Positions 26,176 to 34,396 of a stretch of DNA of 64,000 nucleotides are shown here, one piece after another (position 1 is the first letter of the stretch; every line of letters starts with the position of its first letter). Position numbers and translations under genes: made by a program. The stretch is from Leptospira bandrabouensis (GTDB taxonomy: Bacteria > Spirochaetota > Leptospiria > Leptospirales > Leptospiraceae), in NCBI RefSeq assembly GCF_004770905.1, contig NZ_RQHT01000014.1, positions 1,560,001-1,624,000 on the forward strand, read 5' to 3'. Below the pieces are notes generated by a model. The model ran no database searches. It saw only the letters and a program-made list of their open reading frames with translations, and was not told where the DNA came from.

Positions 26176-27351
26176 ATGGTTGTATTAATTGATGGAGTTC
26201 GGACTCCGTTTGGGAAATTTGGTGGTGGACTTAAAGATTATAGTGCTTCCGAACTAGGAGTCATTACAGCGAAAGAAACAATTCGGAAAATTGGTTTAGA
26301 CCCTTGCGAAATTGAGGAATCGATTTATGGGAATGTGATCCAAGATGATAAGGACTCTGCTTATTTGGCCAGGCATATTGGTCTTAAATCTGGACTGAGT
26401 GAAAGTTCGAGTGCGCTCACAGTCAACCGCCTTTGTGGATCTGGAATGGAAAGTATCATCATAGGTTCCCGCAAGATACTTTCTCGAGAAAATAATCTTT
26501 TGTTAGTTGGTGGATCAGAATCCATGAGTAATGCCCCCTTTGTCCTAAAGAATGCTAGGTGGGGAAATAAATATGGCGATACAGTGATTGAGGATCGTTT
26601 GGCTCATAGTTTAACTGATACTTTTGTAGACCTTACCATGGGGAATACTGCTGAGAACATAGCAAAACAATTTTTTATATCAAGGTTGGATCAAGATGAT
26701 TGGGCTGGTGTTTCCCAAGTTCGCGCAGAAAAAGCAACTGAATCAGGGATTTTATCAGAAGAGATAATCCCCGTCTTAACTAAGGGTAAAAATTCCAGTT
26801 TAGTCCAAAAGGATGAACAAATCCGAGGTGTTTCATGTATCAACCAATTGAAACAACTTCCATCTGCTTTTATGAAAGACGGAAGTGTGACCGCAGGAAA
26901 TTCATCAGGGATAAATGATGGAGCTGCCTCTCTTTTGATAGCCTCGGAGGAATGGGCTAAAAGTAAGAATTTCAAACCATTAGCAAAAATTTTGGGATAT
27001 GCGAATGTTGGTTGTGATCCAAAACTAATGGGACTTGGTCCTATATTTGCGATTCCCAAAGCTTTACAAAATGCGGGGATACGTATGGAAGATGTTGATT
27101 TGTTTGAAATCAATGAGGCATACGCATCGCAAACGTTAGCCGTTATGAAGGAGATGAAGTTAAATCCAGAAAAAACTAATGTCAATGGAGGTGCGATTGC
27201 CATTGGTCATCCTCTTGGTGCGAGTGGCGCCCGTGTAGTATTAACACTTGCCTATGAACTACGAAGAAAAAATTTACGATACGGTGTGGCATCTCTTTGT
27301 ATAGGTGGGGGCCAAGGCATAGCTTTGGTTTTAGAAAATCTATCGGGTTAA
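26176..27351 (+). CDS. Thiolase family protein (acetyl-CoA acyltransferase)
   Basis: 391 residues, normal thiolase length. Catalytic elements: acyl-accepting Cys in NRLCGSGMESI (about residue 88), the pantetheine-loop/His region NVNGGAIAIGHPLGASGAR, and the second Cys in SLCIGGGQG near the end. It should catalyse acyl-CoA thiolysis or acetoacetyl-CoA formation in the cytoplasm. AGGAGAGG gives a strong ribosome binding site directly downstream of the palindromic operator, implying control by the neighbouring MarR protein. No other beta-oxidation genes are adjacent. Confidence 0.95.
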   Translation: MVVLIDGVRTPFGKFGGGLKDYSASELGVITAKETIRKIGLDPCEIEESIYGNVIQDDKDSAYLARHIGLKSGLSESSSALTVNRLCGSGMESIIIGSRKILSRENNLLLVGGSESMSNAPFVLKNARWGNKYGDTVIEDRLAHSLTDTFVDLTMGNTAENIAKQFFISRLDQDDWAGVSQVRAEKATESGILSEEIIPVLTKGKNSSLVQKDEQIRGVSCINQLKQLPSAFMKDGSVTAGNSSGINDGAASLLIASEEWAKSKNFKPLAKILGYANVGCDPKLMGLGPIFAIPKALQNAGIRMEDVDLFEINEAYASQTLAVMKEMKLNPEKTNVNGGAIAIGHPLGASGARVVLTLAYELRRKNLRYGVASLCIGGGQGIALVLENLSG

Positions 27352-27370
27352 ATTTGTATTGATTAGGTGA

Positions 27371-28444
27371 TTGGATGATAGAAAGAGCAGCCTATTTCCT
27401 GGAAAATCAGATCCGCAATATGGAAAACAAAATTTATTAACGGCTCCCTTTACCGATCGTTTGGATTTTGAATACTTAGATGATGAATATTCGATGGATC
27501 GTTATAATGAGGATGGTCTTATTGTTTTGGATTTACCCGAAGGAAACAGGGATACTTTGATTTTGGATATGTATGCAAATAACAACTTTGTATACCAAAC
27601 CGAATCTGGATTAACCTCTGCCAAGTTTTCACCAATTGATTTTATCAAATTTGACCACAAAGAAAACGACTTCCAAATGGTAATACAAAAAGAAAATTGT
27701 AAACATAGTTTAGTTCTAATTCTTTTCGTTGGTTTTCTGGCAGTTTCTTGTAATTCCTTAGGAATCCCTTTAGAAGAAAAGCGCCATCTGCCTATCAATC
27801 CAACAAATGGCTGTGAGATGACATCTGAAGAACGTAATTATCGAGTATTGTTCCTATTGCCCTTATACACCCATAATTTAAATTCCGACTCTGAATCCAA
27901 ACAGGCTAACTCCTTTGTTTTGGAATCTAGATCTTATGCGAAACCTTGGGATATTTTGGTAACAACTTTGGGTTTTCTATTATCTTTTAACTCGTCTACC
28001 GAAATTAAAGTGTATTGTCCAAAGTCAGTGGTTTTGGATTCCATAAAAAATGAATCTAATTCGGACCATTCCGTTTCAAAGTTATCTTATTGGAAACCAG
28101 ATGGCCAAACTACACCCATACAAATGGTCTCCTTTGTTCCTGATGATTATAAGATTACAGAAGAATCTAAATCCAAACTCGTTGCATTATCCCGAGAAAT
28201 ATTAAAGTCAGAAGAACCATTTAAAGTTGTGTTGGTTGGTAAATCGCAAACTACCGGTGATTTGGCCTACCAGGTTCGTCTTGTGAAACGTCGTTTTGAT
28301 GAAGTAAAACAGATTTTAAGTAAGGAATCCATCGATGAAAATCGAATTCGCACATTTATCTCTGATCGCGAATCTAGCGGAATTAGCAAAGAATTAGCCG
28401 GTGAATCTCCTTCCACAATTCATATCTACCTTCTAAAAGAGTAA
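27371..28444 (+). CDS. Protein with internal lipobox and OmpA-like C-terminal region
   Basis: 357 residues in one open frame. Residues 1-105 are hydrophilic and acidic with no recognised family; residues about 111-127 form a hydrophobic helix ending in a lipobox (GFLAVSC); the rest looks periplasmic and ends in an OmpA-like segment with ALSREILKSEEPFKVVLVGK and DLAYQVRLVKRRFDEVKQIL. Either the gene starts at ATG 27371 (AGGTGA upstream), giving a lipoprotein signal in mid-protein, or translation starts at ATG 27677 (MVIQKENCKHS) as an ordinary lipoprotein. It begins 19 bases after the thiolase gene. Confidence 0.7.
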   Translation: MDDRKSSLFPGKSDPQYGKQNLLTAPFTDRLDFEYLDDEYSMDRYNEDGLIVLDLPEGNRDTLILDMYANNNFVYQTESGLTSAKFSPIDFIKFDHKENDFQMVIQKENCKHSLVLILFVGFLAVSCNSLGIPLEEKRHLPINPTNGCEMTSEERNYRVLFLLPLYTHNLNSDSESKQANSFVLESRSYAKPWDILVTTLGFLLSFNSSTEIKVYCPKSVVLDSIKNESNSDHSVSKLSYWKPDGQTTPIQMVSFVPDDYKITEESKSKLVALSREILKSEEPFKVVLVGKSQTTGDLAYQVRLVKRRFDEVKQILSKESIDENRIRTFISDRESSGISKELAGESPSTIHIYLLKE

Positions 28445-28458
28445 ATTTTCGCTTTTCT

Positions 28459-28498
28459 TGTTTGTATTGGTTTTCTCATGATAGAATCAATACAAACA
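28459..28498 (+). promoter_or_regulatory. Hairpin abutting the glycosyltransferase start codon
   Basis: TGTTTGTATTG (28459-28469) pairs perfectly with CAATACAAACA (28488-28498); the ATG is at 28500. It occupies the position of the ribosome binding site and may be a weak terminator of the upstream gene or a translational control element. Confidence 0.6.
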
Positions 28499-28499
28499 G

Positions 28500-29120
28500 A
28501 TGTTGAGCATTGTGATTCCTACAGACAACGGAGAGAATACTCTGTTTCAAAAATCCCTTTTAGGTTTGGAGAATCATCCCAAGGTGGAAATTATTTCCAT
28601 CAATCAATTGGCGGGAGTTTCTCGTGCGGAACGATTAAACATTGGCTTTCATAAATCCAAAGGAGACATGATACTTTTTCATCACCCACGTTCGTATTTA
28701 CCAAAAGAAGCAATAGATGTTTTAATCGAGTTGAGTTGTCAAAAAGAACGTGAAATTTGTTGGGGAGGTTTCTTACATCAATTTGACAAAGAACATCTAA
28801 TCTTACGTTTTATATCCTGGTATTCCAATTTCATTCGTTGTAAACAGAAGGGAATTGTTTATCTTGACCATTGTATTTTTTTTGATAAGAGGCTTTGGAA
28901 TTCTGACTTAAAAATACAATCAATCTTTGAAGATACAGAACTTAGTTTAAAATTTCGTAAAGTTGTTTGGCCAAATCTTTTACCATATTATGCCATTACC
29001 TCAGCACACAGATATAATAAAAATGGAATTATAAAACAGTCGATACTGAATCAAATTTTAAAGTTGGGATATTTTTTAAAATTGCCATCTTCGTTTTTAT
29101 ACTCTTTATACCAAAGGTAA
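28500..29120 (+). CDS. Glycosyltransferase family 2 protein, TIGR04283-like, with degenerate metal motif
   Basis: 206 residues with the GT2 start MLSIVIPTDNGE, then SRAERLNIGFHKSKGDMILF, which matches the R-A-x-Q-x-N-x-G-x-x-x-x-x-G-D signature of TIGR04283 transferases. The usual LHADT metal-binding site is replaced by FHHPRS, and the GDQ motif by LDH, while EDTEL and the tail SAHRYNKNGIIKQSILNQIL fit the family. The missing aspartates suggest altered or lost metal-dependent catalysis. No Shine-Dalgarno is visible; a hairpin ends directly at the start codon. Confidence 0.8.
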   Translation: MLSIVIPTDNGENTLFQKSLLGLENHPKVEIISINQLAGVSRAERLNIGFHKSKGDMILFHHPRSYLPKEAIDVLIELSCQKEREICWGGFLHQFDKEHLILRFISWYSNFIRCKQKGIVYLDHCIFFDKRLWNSDLKIQSIFEDTELSLKFRKVVWPNLLPYYAITSAHRYNKNGIIKQSILNQILKLGYFLKLPSSFLYSLYQR

Positions 29121-29139
29121 ATTATTTTTGTATATATGA

Positions 29140-29222
29140 CTTGCGTTAGTGGATCCGTAGGGCTTGGTCTGCCGAAGGCAGACGGAAGCGAATGCGGACC
29201 CCGGAGGAGCCCGACCCTTATT
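29140..29222. repeat. Dispersed structured element, copy 2
   Basis: It shares the flanks of the block at 7136-7232 but has a different central hairpin, GTCTGCC(29167-29173)/GGCAGAC(29177-29183) with a GAA loop. The outer stem is CGTT(29144-29147)/AGCG(29187-29190). GGATCCG and CGGACC could pair in a pseudoknot arrangement. A short hairpin CCCTT/AAGGG (29215-29229) follows. Confidence 0.75.
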
Positions 29223-29292
29223 TTAAGGGATTATCTTTTAGAATTAAATTGGGAACGCCAAAAGAAAAAGTGATATCTGTAAAAGAGATTGA

Positions 29293-29709
29293 TTACAGAT
29301 GGTAATCACCGTTAGCTTCTGGCTGGTATTTGATGTTTGTAATTTGGAATTGGTTTACACCGCTTGGAATTTTCCATTGAATCACGTCTCCAATTTTGTA
29401 ACCGAGGATCGCTGTTCCAATAGGTGCTAATACAGAAATTTTATTTTCTTCTGTGTTTGCTTCTTCAGGGAAAACCAATTTAAATTCTTGGAACTCTAAC
29501 TCGTTCAAATTTTTAAGCTCAATCACCGAATTCATGGTTACGAAGTTTGGTGGAATTGTTTGTGAATCCACTTTTTGAGCTCTTTCTATTTCACCGAGTA
29601 GGTCTTTTATGTTTGGATCCATTTTGTTTCTTTTGGTATAATCCGAAATCATTTGTTTTAATCGGCTATAGTCAAAATGGGTGATACAAAGTTTACTTTT
29701 TGTGTTCAT
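29293..29709 (-). CDS. rnk: Rnk, nucleoside diphosphate kinase regulator (GreA/GreB-fold)
   Basis: 138 residues: a short N-terminal helical part (HFDYSRLKQMISD) with a VDSQTIPPNFVTMNSVIEL motif, followed by the GreA/GreB C-terminal FKBP-like domain (LVFPEEANTEENKISVLAPIGTAILGYKIGD, then IQWKIPSG). This is the Rnk layout, with a shortened coiled coil that binds RNA polymerase. AGGAG precedes ATG 29709, and a near-consensus promoter lies at 29744-29771. Known Rnk proteins modulate polymerase and affect nucleotide pools. Confidence 0.9.
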   Translation of the reverse strand: MNTKSKLCITHFDYSRLKQMISDYTKRNKMDPNIKDLLGEIERAQKVDSQTIPPNFVTMNSVIELKNLNELEFQEFKLVFPEEANTEENKISVLAPIGTAILGYKIGDVIQWKIPSGVNQFQITNIKYQPEANGDYHL

Positions 29710-29743
29710 TTTATACTCCTTTTTGTTTGTGCAAAAACTTTAG

Positions 29744-29771
29744 ACTATAAATAATAAGGATTTGGTGTCAA
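29744..29771 (-). promoter_or_regulatory. Sigma-70 promoter of rnk
   Basis: On the minus strand TTGACA (29771-29766) and TATAGT (29749-29744) are separated by 16 bases, close to consensus, about 35 bases upstream of the rnk start. Confidence 0.75.
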
Positions 29772-29844
29772 GATAGATAGTCTAAGGTATATATCTTGGT
29801 TCAAAATAATGGAATTTTATTTGACTTTGTAATCGTTTGTTTTA

Positions 29845-29862
29845 TTGTTGCTATAGCAACAA
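29845..29862. promoter_or_regulatory. Perfect 18-bp palindrome before a MarR gene
   Basis: TTGTTGCTATAGCAACAA ends one base before ATG 29864. The same core, TTGCTATAGCAA, occurs before the downstream gene at 30311-30338. It is probably the operator bound by the MarR protein encoded here. Confidence 0.75.
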
Positions 29863-29863
29863 A

Positions 29864-30301
29864 ATGAACGACCCGTTTGATTTAGAAAACTCATACGCCT
29901 ATCTTATTTATCGAACTGTGCGAGCATTGCGGCGTCAATTCATGAGATTAGCGTCTGCCAATGGGCTTGAGTTGTATCCAGAGCAGTGGTTTGTTTTGGT
30001 TCGTTTGATGAAACAACCAGGATGTAGCCAATCAGATTTGGGAAGGGATTTTGATGATAGACCGTCTATGGCAAGGGCATTGCGAAATATGGAAGAAAAG
30101 GGTTGGATAAAAATTCAATCTGATCCGGAGGATGGTCGGAAAAATCAAGTATTTCCAACAAAAAAAGGATCCGAAATCTACCAATTGATGGTTGCTGTAG
30201 TTACGGAGGAACGCAAACGAATGTTTAAAAAACTATCTTCGCATGACTTTAAAACTTTTAAGAGGATCATTGATCAAATTTATGAGGAATCATTAGTTTG
30301 A
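29864..30301 (+). CDS. MarR family transcriptional regulator
   Basis: 145 residues from ATG 29864 (MNDPFDLENS). The winged helix-turn-helix is visible: LYPEQWFVLVRLMKQPGCSQSDLGRDFDDRPSMARALRNMEEKGWI, then the wing with PEDGRKNQVFPTKKG. The palindromic operator lies directly before the start, which leaves little room for a leader or a ribosome binding site; the in-frame ATG at 29837 would put the operator inside the coding region. A second operator copy precedes the next gene, an exported NTF2-like protein. Confidence 0.88.
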   Translation: MNDPFDLENSYAYLIYRTVRALRRQFMRLASANGLELYPEQWFVLVRLMKQPGCSQSDLGRDFDDRPSMARALRNMEEKGWIKIQSDPEDGRKNQVFPTKKGSEIYQLMVAVVTEERKRMFKKLSSHDFKTFKRIIDQIYEESLV

Positions 30302-30310
30302 TTTTTTTAA

Positions 30311-30338
30311 GCATATTGTTGCTATAGCAATAATATGC
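30311..30338. promoter_or_regulatory. 28-bp near-perfect palindrome before the NTF2-like gene
   Basis: The palindrome is centred at 30324/30325 with the core TTGCTATAGCAA and outer arms GCATATTG/TAATATGC; only one base pair is mismatched (30318/30331). It shares its core with the site at 29845-29862 and lies just 10 bases before ATG 30348. Confidence 0.75.
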
Positions 30339-30347
30339 TATGTATGC

Positions 30348-30779
30348 ATGAATAAAAATGTATTTGGATTTTTAGTGATTTTAGGAGGATTTATGATCAC
30401 AAATCAAGTTGTAGCAGAAAAGAATGAGGAATCTTTAAGAAAAGAGTTTCTCTTTATCATGAAAAATATCGATGGAAGGAATGTTTCAGAAATCGAGTCG
30501 AAGTTTCACTCTGATTATGCAGATAGTGTTTATATTAAAGGAAATGGCCAAGTTTTTAGTTCGAATAAAACGAATTATATTCAATCCTTAAAAGACGGAA
30601 AAATCGGAGGAGTAGAAAGACAAGTTCATATTCATTCGATAGATTTTATAGATCAGTTTGGGTTTGTAAAAGTTGATTTGGAAAGTAATGTAATGAAATT
30701 TCAATCAATGTATACGTTTTATTTTGAAGAGAGAGAATGGAAGCTGATCAAGGCTGTGGTAGTGGCTGAGAAAAAATGA
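30348..30779 (+). CDS. Exported NTF2-like (SnoaL/DUF4440-type) protein
   Basis: 143 residues with a signal peptide (NVFGFLVILGGFMITNQVVA) and a mature domain of NTF2 type: helix EESLRKEFLFIMKNIDGRNVSEI, then FHSDYADSVYIKGNG, and final strands VNLES-like VDLESNVMKFQSMYTFYFEER and EWKLIKAVVV. Such domains bind small hydrophobic ligands or act as enzymes; no catalytic residues can be assigned here. The operator palindrome implies control by the MarR protein encoded just upstream. A strong terminator follows. Confidence 0.75.
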   Translation: MNKNVFGFLVILGGFMITNQVVAEKNEESLRKEFLFIMKNIDGRNVSEIESKFHSDYADSVYIKGNGQVFSSNKTNYIQSLKDGKIGGVERQVHIHSIDFIDQFGFVKVDLESNVMKFQSMYTFYFEEREWKLIKAVVVAEKK

Positions 30780-30826
30780 AAGTAATGTAAAGGTGTAAAA
30801 TTTTTTCATTACTAATTTGACTTCAG

Positions 30827-30865
30827 AAGAGTTGTATGAAAATATACTTCACAACTCTTTTTTTT
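30827..30865 (+). terminator. Rho-independent terminator
   Basis: Stem AAGAGTTGT (30827-30835)/ACAACTCTT (30851-30859) followed by a run of T residues, downstream of the NTF2-like gene and facing the convergent tag gene. Confidence 0.85.
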
Positions 30866-30906
30866 GTAAAAATAATCTTTTTGTCTTCTGTTAGAAATAG
30901 GAAAGG

Positions 30907-31500
30907 CTATTTTTTAGTTAGTGTCTGTGAAAGAGAACTAACTTCTTTATAGCGATAACAATCTTCGACATGGTCATTGACAAGCCCACATGCTTGCATA
31001 TGTGCATACATTACAGTGCTACCAACAAACTTAAATCCACGTTTGATTAAATCTTTGCTAAGCGCATCTGACTCTTTGGTTGTTGCGGGAATTTCTTTTA
31101 AACTTTTTCGGTGATTGATAATTGGTTTATGGTTTACAAAACTCCAGATATAGATATCAAAAGAACCAAATTCTTTTTGGATTTCCAAAAACCGTTTTGC
31201 GTTGTTAACCGCCGCATTTACCTTTAGGCGATTTCGTACAATGGCTGGATTGAGAAGGATAGATTCTATTTTTTTATCTGTGAATTTTGAAACCTTATTA
31301 GGATCAAAGTTTTCAAAAACTTTTTTGTAACCTTCTCTTTTTTTTAAGATAGTAGACCAACTAAGCCCCGCCTGTGCACCTTCTAAAATTAAAAATTCGA
31401 AGTGGGTTTGGTCATCGTGAACTGGAACACCCCATTCTTCATCATGATACTTTATATATTGGTCGAATTTGAGACACCAGGAACAACGGATTTTTTCCAC
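30907..31500 (-). CDS. tag: DNA-3-methyladenine glycosylase I
   Basis: 197 residues with the Tag family hallmarks: N-terminal CSWCLKFDQYIKYHDEEWG, the zinc-ligand Cys/His set (Cys near residue 6, His near residue 19, C-terminal HMQACGLVNDHVEDC), and the base-pocket segment FEFLILEGAQAGLSWSTIL. The enzyme excises 3-methyladenine from alkylated DNA in the cytoplasm. It lies nine bases downstream of the alpha/beta hydrolase gene, so the two probably share a transcript. Confidence 0.95.
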   Translation of the reverse strand: MEKIRCSWCLKFDQYIKYHDEEWGVPVHDDQTHFEFLILEGAQAGLSWSTILKKREGYKKVFENFDPNKVSKFTDKKIESILLNPAIVRNRLKVNAAVNNAKRFLEIQKEFGSFDIYIWSFVNHKPIINHRKSLKEIPATTKESDALSKDLIKRGFKFVGSTVMYAHMQACGLVNDHVEDCYRYKEVSSLSQTLTKK

Positions 31501-31509
31501 TTTTATATT

Positions 31510-32463
31510 TTAGATCTCTTTTAAAAATTTTTCAATGACTTTGTCTCTTTCGATTGATTTTTCAAAAAGAATTCCATAGTGGTTCGTTTTAATTTCTTCT
31601 CCTTTCGCAAATGGAATTCGTTTTAACATAGATAAAAAAGATGTTTTTGGTAATAAATCATCTTTTGGAAATAAATTCATCTCAGTAGCTCGCAGGATTA
31701 AGGTTGGTGATTGTATTTTTTCGAATTCTAATTTTTTGTTTTCAATCATTTTCGAGACTACTCTTTTGGGGTTTTTTAGTAAATATTTGAGAATGTTTTT
31801 CTTGTGCATAGATCCACCCATTTCTTTGAGTTCTTCTTCCATCACAAATTTAGGCATGTGGCATACATAACCATTGTTTGTTTTTTCTAGTTCCCGTCGG
31901 AAGTATTCTTCGATTTCATTGGTCCAGGTTGGAACTAGGGGAGAGTTTTTTACTAAATTTAAGTATTCTGAAATGTTAGAATATATGACATCTAATCTTT
32001 CGAAGGATTGTTGTAACACTTTCAAGACTTGTAGTCTTTTTGATAGAGATAGAAGTCCTCCACCGTCCATAAGTATCATTGCCTTCAAATCATTGGGATA
32101 TAGGATTGCAAAACGAAGTGCAATCATGCAACCAAAGGAATGAGCAAAGAAAATGGGATTTTTGATTTTATAGTGTTTAAGAATTCCTTTTAGGTCAGCA
32201 AGATGATTTTGGAATCCATAACCTGATTGCGGTTTGTCAGATTTTCCTCTACCTCTTAAATCATAAGAGATCACTTTGTATCCCTTGCTGTATAATCTTT
32301 CTGCTAGAGGTCTCATTGAGTATAGATTTCCTGATAATCCATGCAAGCAAATGATTGTTTTTCCTTTTCCAGGCCAAATTCCTACATGAATTTTGACACC
32401 GTTGGTTGTGATAAATTCTTCCTTGTACTTAGAATTTTTAGTTTTAGGTGTAGCGGGATTCAT
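31510..32463 (-). CDS. Alpha/beta hydrolase
   Basis: 317 residues. Alpha/beta hydrolase features: oxyanion strand TIICLHGLSGN, YDLRGRGKSD, nucleophile elbow AHSFGCM (Ser about residue 110), a cap region of helices (about 150-235) and a C-terminal NHYGILFE segment with the catalytic His. No signal peptide. The substrate cannot be told. It is the first gene of the pair with tag; linkage to DNA repair is probably only positional. Confidence 0.88.
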   Translation of the reverse strand: MNPATPKTKNSKYKEEFITTNGVKIHVGIWPGKGKTIICLHGLSGNLYSMRPLAERLYSKGYKVISYDLRGRGKSDKPQSGYGFQNHLADLKGILKHYKIKNPIFFAHSFGCMIALRFAILYPNDLKAMILMDGGGLLSLSKRLQVLKVLQQSFERLDVIYSNISEYLNLVKNSPLVPTWTNEIEEYFRRELEKTNNGYVCHMPKFVMEEELKEMGGSMHKKNILKYLLKNPKRVVSKMIENKKLEFEKIQSPTLILRATEMNLFPKDDLLPKTSFLSMLKRIPFAKGEEIKTNHYGILFEKSIERDKVIEKFLKEI

Positions 32464-32710
32464 TGATTCATGTTGAAAAAATTTCGATTCTTTCGTAAAT
32501 GAAATTAGTTTAGCGAACTTCTTTTATATTATTTTTTATTCGATTTGTTCCTTTCTTCTTCTTTGCTTTTGTAATTAAATTGTCACATAAATTTATTAAA
32601 TAGAATTTCTCTAAAAGGATTCATTTTAAGACTATGAGTTCTATCGGTTCTGAATCAGCATGGATTCGCGATTGTTAGTGATATAACGAAAGGTTCTTAG
32701 GTTAATATTA

Positions 32711-33697
32711 ATGCTTAGAGGAATGAAACGTCTTAATCGATACGAAAACAGAATACTCAAAATAGTTAAGTTAGGTGGTAAATTAGTTCGATTCAAACAG
32801 TTCGGATTTTCTACAAAAACGGCAGAAGGGTTTCGATTTCCCATTTATGTTTTAGAAATTGGAAAAGAAAAGGCAATCAAACGTAATGTAGCTGGTTTGG
32901 TTGCAGGCGTTCATGGTCTTGAAACCATTGGAATCAGGGTATTATTAGATTTTTTGGATGATCTCTTTGCCCGCAAAACTTCCGAACTATACGAGGAAAT
33001 TAAATCTGGTGAACTTGGAATCGTTTGTATTCCTATTCTAAATCCAGGTGGGGTCGCCATGAAACGTAGGTCAAATCCAGGTGGAGTTGATTTAATGAGA
33101 AATTCTGGTGTTGAAGCAGTGAAAGCCCCTTTCTTTTTTGGAGGTCATAAAATTTCGAATTTTTTCCCGTATTATAGAGGGAATGTTCTGCAAGCAGAAT
33201 CAAAAGTATTAGATAGGTTTTACAACGAATATCTCTTACCTGCCGAAAACACAATGATTCCCGTTGTGGATATCCATTCAGGGTTTGGTGCTATCGATCA
33301 TGTTTGGTGGCCTTATGCGAGCACACATTCACAATGTGCAGATGAGTTTTTGTTTCAAAAAATTGCCAATCATTTAACAACGAAATTTAATCATATTCTT
33401 TATAAATTTGGCCCGCAAAGTGAAACTTATACAACACACGGTGATCTTTGGGATCGTTTGTATGATGAATATCAAAAAACCAAAGGTAATGTGAGTTCGA
33501 ATAGTTCAAGATTTCTTCCTTTAACTTTGGAAATTGGAACCTGGTCTGATATCCAACTTGATCCTTGGAAAGTTTTTAGGAAAAGAGGAATTTTTAATCC
33601 AACTAGGGAAACAAAACAAGAGTTAATCATTAGTCATAGAAAGTTTTTGGCAAATGTATTAAGGTTGGCAAAGATGAAACTTACCGACTTGGACTAG
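32711..33697 (+). CDS. M14-family zinc metallopeptidase (carboxypeptidase-like)
   Basis: 328 residues. The zinc ligands are visible: HGLE in AGVHGLETIGI (HxxE, about residue 75) and the later His in VVDIHSGFG (about 190); the probable catalytic Glu is in PLTLEIGTWSD. Other family segments: IPILNPGGVAMKRRSNPGGVDLMRN, the M14/succinylglutamate desuccinylase-like NP-G-xxxxxRxNxxGVDLNRN motif in altered form. No signal peptide. Likely cytoplasmic peptide or amide hydrolysis; the substrate is unknown. Confidence 0.85.
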   Translation: MLRGMKRLNRYENRILKIVKLGGKLVRFKQFGFSTKTAEGFRFPIYVLEIGKEKAIKRNVAGLVAGVHGLETIGIRVLLDFLDDLFARKTSELYEEIKSGELGIVCIPILNPGGVAMKRRSNPGGVDLMRNSGVEAVKAPFFFGGHKISNFFPYYRGNVLQAESKVLDRFYNEYLLPAENTMIPVVDIHSGFGAIDHVWWPYASTHSQCADEFLFQKIANHLTTKFNHILYKFGPQSETYTTHGDLWDRLYDEYQKTKGNVSSNSSRFLPLTLEIGTWSDIQLDPWKVFRKRGIFNPTRETKQELIISHRKFLANVLRLAKMKLTDLD

Positions 33698-33721
33698 CTT
33701 TTTTAGCGGGAGCATGTTTTA

Positions 33722-34219
33722 TTAAGTGAGATCTCTTCCCAAAAATTTTCCATTCCCGAGTAAATATTGGATCGCTCGAGTTACGTTTTCTTTTTTACTT
33801 TTCTCTGACTTTAATCCAGCAATGTATCTCATTAATTCATTTTGGAGTGAAGGGCTTAGTTTATAAAATTTTTCCTTTGCCTTCATATTTTTTTCCAAAG
33901 CTTCCTTGAGTTCAACAGAAATAGGATGGACTTTTTGGTTTGGATTGAATTTGATTTCAAAATTTGCACGGTCTCCGACTTCTTTTTTTGCTTTTTTTCG
34001 CATGGGAGTGTTTAAATACAAGCGCCAGTCGCCACTATATTTAACGAGTGTTTGAGTAAATTCAAAACCATCAATTTTCAGTGTGACACGAATTTTTCCT
34101 TTATCTGTTTTTGCCTGATTCATCAAAGATTCTAAAATATTTTTGGGTAAGAATACAAATGGATTGATGCCAATGATTTTTATTTTGGCAGAGAACTTTA
34201 AGTAAGGAAAATCGGGCAT
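33722..34219 (-). CDS. YdeI/OmpD-associated, DUF1905-containing protein
   Basis: 165 residues. N-terminal DUF1905 domain (KFSAKIKIIGINPFVFLPKN, then IRVTLKIDGFEFTQTL, WRLYLNTPMRKKAKKEVGD) and a C-terminal YdeI helix bundle (YKLSPSLQNELMRYIAGLKSEKSKKENVTRAI). This two-part architecture is common and functionally undefined. It is convergent with the M14 peptidase gene. Confidence 0.85.
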   Translation of the reverse strand: MPDFPYLKFSAKIKIIGINPFVFLPKNILESLMNQAKTDKGKIRVTLKIDGFEFTQTLVKYSGDWRLYLNTPMRKKAKKEVGDRANFEIKFNPNQKVHPISVELKEALEKNMKAKEKFYKLSPSLQNELMRYIAGLKSEKSKKENVTRAIQYLLGNGKFLGRDLT

Positions 34220-34396
34220 TCCGTTCTTTTACGAAGGTAACTTGCTTTAATCAATCATTTTTTGGGAAATTTCTTTCGGGAAGTGACTTTGAGGTTTATG
34301 TTCCTTTTTTAACAAAATTATCACTTTACCATAATCAAAATCCTGTTATAGTTTGTCCTCTGGGTAAATGTTTGGGTAACTTGGTTTCGGTAAATT

